A stretch of DNA of 18,181 bases from Verrucomicrobia bacterium UBA1200 (GTDB lineage: Bacteria; Verrucomicrobiota; Kiritimatiellia; RFP12; UBA1067), in NCBI GenBank assembly GCA_002309765.1, contig DBXY01000032.1, positions 45,660 through 63,840 of the forward strand, read 5' to 3'. The position numbers and the translations under genes were made by a program. Shown piece after piece: positions 14,777 through 18,181 of this stretch. Numbering within the stretch: the stretch's first letter is position 1; every line of letters begins with the position of its first letter. The notes under the pieces were generated by a model that was given only the letters and a program-made list of their open reading frames with translations, was not told where the DNA came from and searched no databases.

Positions 14777-15692
14777 TTACATAGTCAAATCTCGCATAGA
14801 AAATCTTGAGATACTATGCCGTACACTATTAACACAAGCACCAATATCGTTGACCACTTGATAATGCCAGAAACGGATAACATGCCAACCTAATGTTTCC
14901 ATCAGGATGTCCCTATGAATGTCATCCGCCTTACGGCATCCATTCCTGTCAAGATGCCAAGCTTGCCCGTCAACTTCGATGTCGATCTTATGGCTTGGAA
15001 TAGCCAAGTCAAGATAGCGTCCAGCAATAGGATATTGTGGCTCCGTCAAAATCCCCCCCCCGTTCCAAGGCGACGCGCAACCTTTCCTCTCCAGGGCCGA
15101 TTGAGACTTTACGCGGCGGTCGTGCTTCGGGAATCAATTTCTGGATATAAGAAAGACCGCTGGCGAACACTCGCTTCTTATCGCCAAATGCGATGAAAAG
15201 ATGTTTAGCCCTTGAAACGCTTACATTGTAAATGTATTTGTTCTCCGCAGAAGTTATGTACCATTCTTCGCCATGTTTCCGGTTGTCATTCAGCCCCAAG
15301 AGGAAGAGGATAACATCACATTCGCCGCCCTGAAATCCATTGGCGGTGTTGACTTGTGAGTTTATGTCTAGTTGGTGGGGCAGAGACAACTTGCAACCTG
15401 CCGCTCGTGTCTTAAAGTGATTCGCCAGATTTCGCAATGGACCAATCACGCCAATCGTGCCCGCGAATCCGTTACGTTTCAACTCTTTTAGATATTCGAT
15501 TGCCGCCTCAATTTCAGCCTCGTCCCCACCAGCTGCATCAATCCACTCCATCCCTGGTTTCAACCCATTTAGAACAGAGTTATCCGTTCTGCCTGTTTCA
15601 CAACAAAGGCACAAACTTCCTTCGTAAAATTCGCCGTTGAAATATTCTGCAATGCCGTCCGCGCACCTAAAATGCTCATCCAACAACATCAC
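14777..15692 (-). pseudogene. Truncated UPF1/DNA2-type helicase fused to a DUF559-type nuclease, frame broken at a G9 run
   Basis: From 15692 the frame gives the C-terminal part of an AAA_12-type superfamily 1 helicase: LLDEHFRCADGIAEYFNG, NTANGFQGGECDVILFLLG and YIYNVSVSRAKHLFIAFGDK. It runs into nine Gs (15053-15061) and stops at 15009. One frame over, the same polypeptide continues as TEPQYPIAGRYLDLAIPS, then DIEVDGQAWHLDRNG and LGWHVIRFWHYQVV, a DUF559/Vsr-like endonuclease domain ending at 14777. With eight Gs the two parts would be one protein. The N-terminal helicase half with Walker A is missing: an in-frame TAG lies 19 nt upstream (15711-15713), just after the rhuM stop. Helicase-DUF559 fusions are common in defence islands. 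I call it a truncated, frame-broken remnant. Confidence 0.7.
15053..15061 (-). repeat. Homopolymer run of nine G (coding strand) at the helicase-nuclease junction
   Basis: The run gives CGG GGG GGG GAT in the upstream frame. Losing one G gives CGG GGG GGG ATT and restores the frame into the nuclease domain. Such runs slip during replication, transcription or sequencing. Confidence 0.85.
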
Positions 15693-15714
15693 CTTTTGCG
15701 TTGTTTCCCCCTAC

Positions 15715-16493
15715 TCATTGGGACGATTTCTCGTCATCGTTGGCATCGAGAAGCAGTTTTATCTGACGATCAAAATCAGATTCAATAATCTGATGTTTGT
15801 TGAATTCGTCATATTCTGAATGGGCCTTTTCGTCGGCTTGCGCCCGTGAGACCGTTCCCATCCCCTCAAGGATCTCGTACTCGTTGAATTCAAGAAACGC
15901 ATTGACGCTCCTCGCGAATTGTTCCATTGTGAATGTTTGATGTCTTTTGACAATTCTTTCAATGTAGTCGAAATAGCCGACAACTGCTCCCTCCAAATCC
16001 TTTACCTGATCGGCTGTCAGATAGTTCTTGGCAATTGTCACATCGCTCCTCAACACACGTCCGTCAGGGGCGTTCTTCCATGTCCGTAACCCCATGTGTT
16101 CCTTTGTCGCATCAGCCCTACGATAAACAATCTCTGCGACGGTTTCACCTGTTATGGCAAAATAGAATTTGTTCTGAATCATTGTGTAGAACTCTCGCGT
16201 CACATCGGCATTTGAGTCATAGTCGATACTGCACTCAATACCATCTCGCGCAAGACGTCGCGCCCGCCCTCATTTTGAACTTGTTCCATTTTGGAACAAG
16301 TTGAGGCCGCCGTAAGTTCATGGGTCGCGTAGATGTTTTTCAGGTGTTTTGTAATGGCCTGACTTTTCACGCCAAACAAGCCAGCCATTGCCTTCTGCGT
16401 GAGCCAAAGCGTCCTGTCTCGCAGAAAGGCGTTCACGCGGATATCGCCAGTCTCCGTAGAGAAAAGCACTATAGGAAATTCGTTTGCGTTCAT
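15715..16493 (-). pseudogene. RhuM-family gene with internal deletion and frame break
   Basis: From the ATG at 16493 (AGGAGG 5 nt upstream) the first ~85 residues are the typical RhuM N-terminus: TGDIRVNAFLRDRTLWLTQ, MAGLFGVKSQAITKHLKNIY and STCSKMEQVQNEGGRDV. That frame ends at 16200. In another frame from about 16245, the RhuM C-terminus appears: CSIDYDSNADVTREFY, MIQNKFYFAITGETVAEIVY, MGLRTWKNAPDG, SDVTIAKNYLT and FLEFNEYEILEGMG, ending at 15715. The expected middle (the YYNLD...VGYRVNS...ATxxL segment and following helices, roughly 80-100 residues) is absent. So this is a deletion with a frame break rather than a simple frameshift. RhuM proteins are DNA-binding-like and found on mobile and virulence islands; their biochemical role is unclear. 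Confidence 0.75.
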
Positions 16494-16502
16494 TTCGTCC
16501 TC

Positions 16503-16643
16503 CTATCCAATAACATCGACCCCGCCAACGGGGTTTCCTATGACCAACCTGCCGCCCTGCGCGTTGGCAAAGCCGCAAATCCACTTCAAGTACTCGTCGT
16601 GCCACGACTGCTTGAACTCTATCGTTTGCGTTTCTTTCTTCAT
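16503..16643 (-). pseudogene. 46-codon stub of an AlbA_2/Schlafen-type DNA-binding protein
   Basis: The ATG at 16643 has GGAGGA just upstream, and the frame reads KKETQTIEFKQSW, then DEYLKWICGFANAQGGRLVIG. This is the hallmark start of AlbA_2-domain (Schlafen AlbA_2) ATP-binding or transcriptional regulator proteins. After GRLVIG it reads NPVGGVDVIG and stops at 16503, whereas intact relatives run several hundred residues through a C-terminal ATPase-like region. The stop is 9 nt before the rhuM start, so both lie in one transcript. A truncation is more likely than a genuine 46-residue protein, though the excellent start signals mean a small product could still be made. Confidence 0.65.
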
Positions 16644-16662
16644 GGCTCTTCCTCCGGTCAAG

Positions 16663-16671
16663 ATTATATCA
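16663..16671 (-). promoter_or_regulatory. Possible extended -10 promoter for the AlbA_2/rhuM remnant operon
   Basis: On the minus strand TGATATAAT gives a perfect TATAAT (16663-16668) with a TG extension. No convincing -35 is seen at 16-18 nt. The start would leave a leader of only about 13 nt containing the Shine-Dalgarno. Confidence 0.35.
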
Positions 16672-16975
16672 AATGGTTATGCACAACGGCGTATTCAAGC
16701 AAGGCACCTGACCCGCCGGAGCCTCGGCGAAGACGGTTCCAGCCGCTTGATTTCCTCAACTCGTCCTTCCGTAGCTCGCAAGAGCGAAGGAGGATCGTAC
16801 TTGTCCGCCAAAGCCTTGGCGTAGGCGGATCGTCTCTCTATGGCATCGCCATTTGTACAATCTTCTACTGTGTCTCTCCGACTGCGTCTCACAGGAGATC
16901 CTGTTGCGCCCCTCCGCTGTATCCCCATTTGCTTCTGCCCCTTTTGCCCCGCGTCCTTCATCCTTCCCCCCCTAC
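16672..16975. repeat. Gene-free spacer with related palindromic repeats
   Basis: Two similar stem-loops lie 92 bp apart: CGCCGG-AGCC-TCGGCG (16714-16729) and CGCCAA-AGCC-TTGGCG (16806-16821), the second inside a longer TCCGCC...GGCGGA dyad (16805-16829). Both share the AGCC centre and CGCC/GGCG arms, as expected for copies of one extragenic palindromic repeat. A third short palindrome, ACAGGA-GA-TCCTGT, is at 16891-16904, and a run of seven C is at 16966-16972 beside the RadC stop. The open frames here are low-complexity and match no family I know. Confidence 0.5.
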
Positions 16976-17725
16976 TTAGCCTTGAAAGGCCCTTGTCGAA
17001 ATATACGTCACAACGGGAAGCCCTCTCGGAGTCGCGATGACAAGATGATCCACAACATTGATGTCAAACAGTTTTGCCGCCTCAACCACCCGTTTCGTCA
17101 ATTCAATGTCTCCACGACTTGGGGTTGGATCACCGGAAGGATGGTTATGCGCCAACATAATCGACTTCGCGCCCCATCTGACGGCCTCCTTGAAAATGTC
17201 CCGCACGCAGGCTGGGGCATAATCATCCGAACCTATGCTCATGCGTATCGGCTCGGACAGCGGATGGTTTTTGACATCCAGGAGCAGAACAAACATGCTC
17301 TCCTTTTCTTCTCCGGGGCGAATCACCGCCCTAAACAACCTGAATCCGTCATCCGGCGTCATAACAGAGGATCTCCGCATCTCTTCCGGCGACATACGAT
17401 TCGCCCGCCGCCCCATCTCAAAAGCCGCGGCAAGTTCCAGACACTTCACCCGGCCGATTCCAAGTATCGGTCGGTCAGTATAATCCTTGTTGTGCTTCTT
17501 GATGCGCTCCTCAATATCGCGCCAATCGGACGAAATAAGCTTGTTCAAGGATCCAAATGCATCAAGCAACCGTCGCGAAAGCTCTCGGACATCACATCCC
17601 GCGGCACCTGTCTTCAGGACAATCGAAAGCAACGCCTCGTCCGGGATTGTCGACGGATCTGCCGCGCGTTCCATCAAGTCACGCGGCAACAGTTCCGACG
17701 GCAAGTCCTCAAAGTTGTTCGACAT
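16976..17725 (-). CDS. radC: RadC/UPF0758-family JAMM protein
   Basis: A 249-residue protein with an N-terminal helix-hairpin-helix-like region (LPRDLMERAADPSTIPDEALL, then LGIGRVKCLELAAAFEMGRR at about 88-107) and a C-terminal JAB/MPN domain. Its metal site AHNHPSGDPTPSRGD (192-206) supplies His193, His195 and Asp206 of the JAMM signature, with acidic residues in PGEEKESMFVLLLD upstream. It appears intact. Despite the name, RadC proteins have no proven repair role and many travel with mobile and defence elements. The ATG at 17725 is preceded by GAAGGA inside the restriction gene; an in-frame TTG at 17728 directly follows the upstream TGA. The 3-nt gap implies co-transcription with the type III restriction gene. 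Confidence 0.9.
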   Translation of the reverse strand: MSNNFEDLPSELLPRDLMERAADPSTIPDEALLSIVLKTGAAGCDVRELSRRLLDAFGSLNKLISSDWRDIEERIKKHNKDYTDRPILGIGRVKCLELAAAFEMGRRANRMSPEEMRRSSVMTPDDGFRLFRAVIRPGEEKESMFVLLLDVKNHPLSEPIRMSIGSDDYAPACVRDIFKEAVRWGAKSIMLAHNHPSGDPTPSRGDIELTKRVVEAAKLFDINVVDHLVIATPRGLPVVTYISTRAFQG

Positions 17726-17728
17726 CAA

Positions 17729-18181
17729 TCAATCCTTCAAAACATCGGCAATGATGCCTGCAATCTTGTCCTGCTTGAGTTGGGGATGGAATACGACCTT
17801 ATACCCCTCTGCCTCAAGATTCGCAAAAAATACCTTGGCACATTCGATCTTGACCATCTGATCCGCCGGAATCTGATCCTCCCGATCATAATCCTTTGTC
17901 TCGACAATCAGATTCAGAATCTTCGTGCCGTCTTTGCGCTTCACCACATACATGAAATCAGGGCTGAAAGTCCCTCCGGCAATCGTTGGGATCGCCACGC
18001 TCCGCCGCGGAATCTTGCCAAACACGACAATCTCGTCAATGTCGGTCAGGACATTTTCTTTTTCAAGCGGAGAATCGTATGTGATTGCATCGTAAAGGTA
18101 CTTCTTGCAAGGCTTCCCCGCAAGAATCTTCGTTCCGATCACGCCCTGCGTGACGGTCTTTCGCATCGAACCGTCCTTGTT
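17729..18181 (-). CDS. Type III restriction endonuclease (Res subunit), C-terminal ~150 residues
   Basis: The frame enters from the right edge and gives the C-terminal nuclease part of a type III restriction enzyme. KYLYDAITYDSPLEKE is followed by VFGKIPRRSVAIPT, GGTFSPDFMYVVKR and LNLIVETKDYD, which make the PD...ExK nuclease core, then a typical KIECAKVFFANLEAEGYKVVF ending. In an intact system this subunit also has a large N-terminal superfamily 2 helicase domain and works with a Mod methyltransferase. Both would lie outside the window. The visible part shows no frame break. Confidence 0.85.
   Translation of the reverse strand, partial: NKDGSMRKTVTQGVIGTKILAGKPCKKYLYDAITYDSPLEKENVLTDIDEIVVFGKIPRRSVAIPTIAGGTFSPDFMYVVKRKDGTKILNLIVETKDYDREDQIPADQMVKIECAKVFFANLEAEGYKVVFHPQLKQDKIAGIIADVLKD

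Noticed and set aside
16695..16961. 88-codon minus-strand frame
   Set aside because: Low-complexity translation of palindromic repeat DNA; no ribosome-binding site and no domain.

Overview
The window suggests a Gram-negative bacterium with moderately high GC. Nearly every gene lies on the minus strand, so transcription runs from high to low coordinates. The gene set (FucI/FucU/FucP, a secreted heparinase-II/III-like lyase, a LysM lipoprotein between MurD and FtsW, ribH-nusB-gltX) would fit a glycan-degrading member of the PVC group such as Lentisphaerota. That placement is an inference from style and content only; no marker gene for phylogeny was examined.

Left end (1-3165): an L-fucose catabolic operon in the order fucP (proton symporter), fucU (mutarotase), fucI (isomerase, cut by the window edge). 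It has a good sigma70-type promoter at 3136-3165. Upstream of it (3179-3444) sits a 266-bp remnant of an IS3-type insertion sequence: both terminal inverted repeats, the first ~27 codons of orfA, and two GC-rich hairpins in place of the rest. The right IS end abuts a well-formed Shine-Dalgarno/ATG whose gene is gone.

Centre (3639-13133): a tightly packed run of eight genes, ribH, nusB, gltX, murD, lysM lipoprotein, ftsW, PP-loop (ThiI/MnmA-like) ATPase, heparinase-like lyase. It starts from a promoter at 13105-13133 and mixes riboflavin synthesis, transcription antitermination, tRNA charging, peptidoglycan precursor synthesis and division. The only sizeable gap, lysM to ftsW, holds two stem-loops. 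The nusB gene is about twice the normal length and looks like two NusB domains in tandem, the first degenerate. This is the most unusual intact gene here. An aminotransferase with its own promoter lies just upstream (13180-14450).

Right end (14777-18181): an accessory, defence-like region, also on the minus strand. Read in transcription order it holds the C-terminus of a type III restriction endonuclease (cut by the edge), an intact RadC-family JAMM protein, a ~330-bp stretch with palindromic repeats, a 46-codon stub of an AlbA_2/Schlafen-type protein, a RhuM-family gene with an internal deletion and frame break, and an N-terminally truncated UPF1/DNA2-type helicase joined to a DUF559-type nuclease across a nine-G run that puts the two parts out of frame. 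The picture is a partly decayed defence island; the G9 run could instead be a phase-variable switch or an assembly error.

I do not see a clearly new complete system. The best leads are the tandem NusB protein, the LysM lipoprotein inside the murD-ftsW interval with its structured leader, and the poly-G junction in the helicase-nuclease gene.
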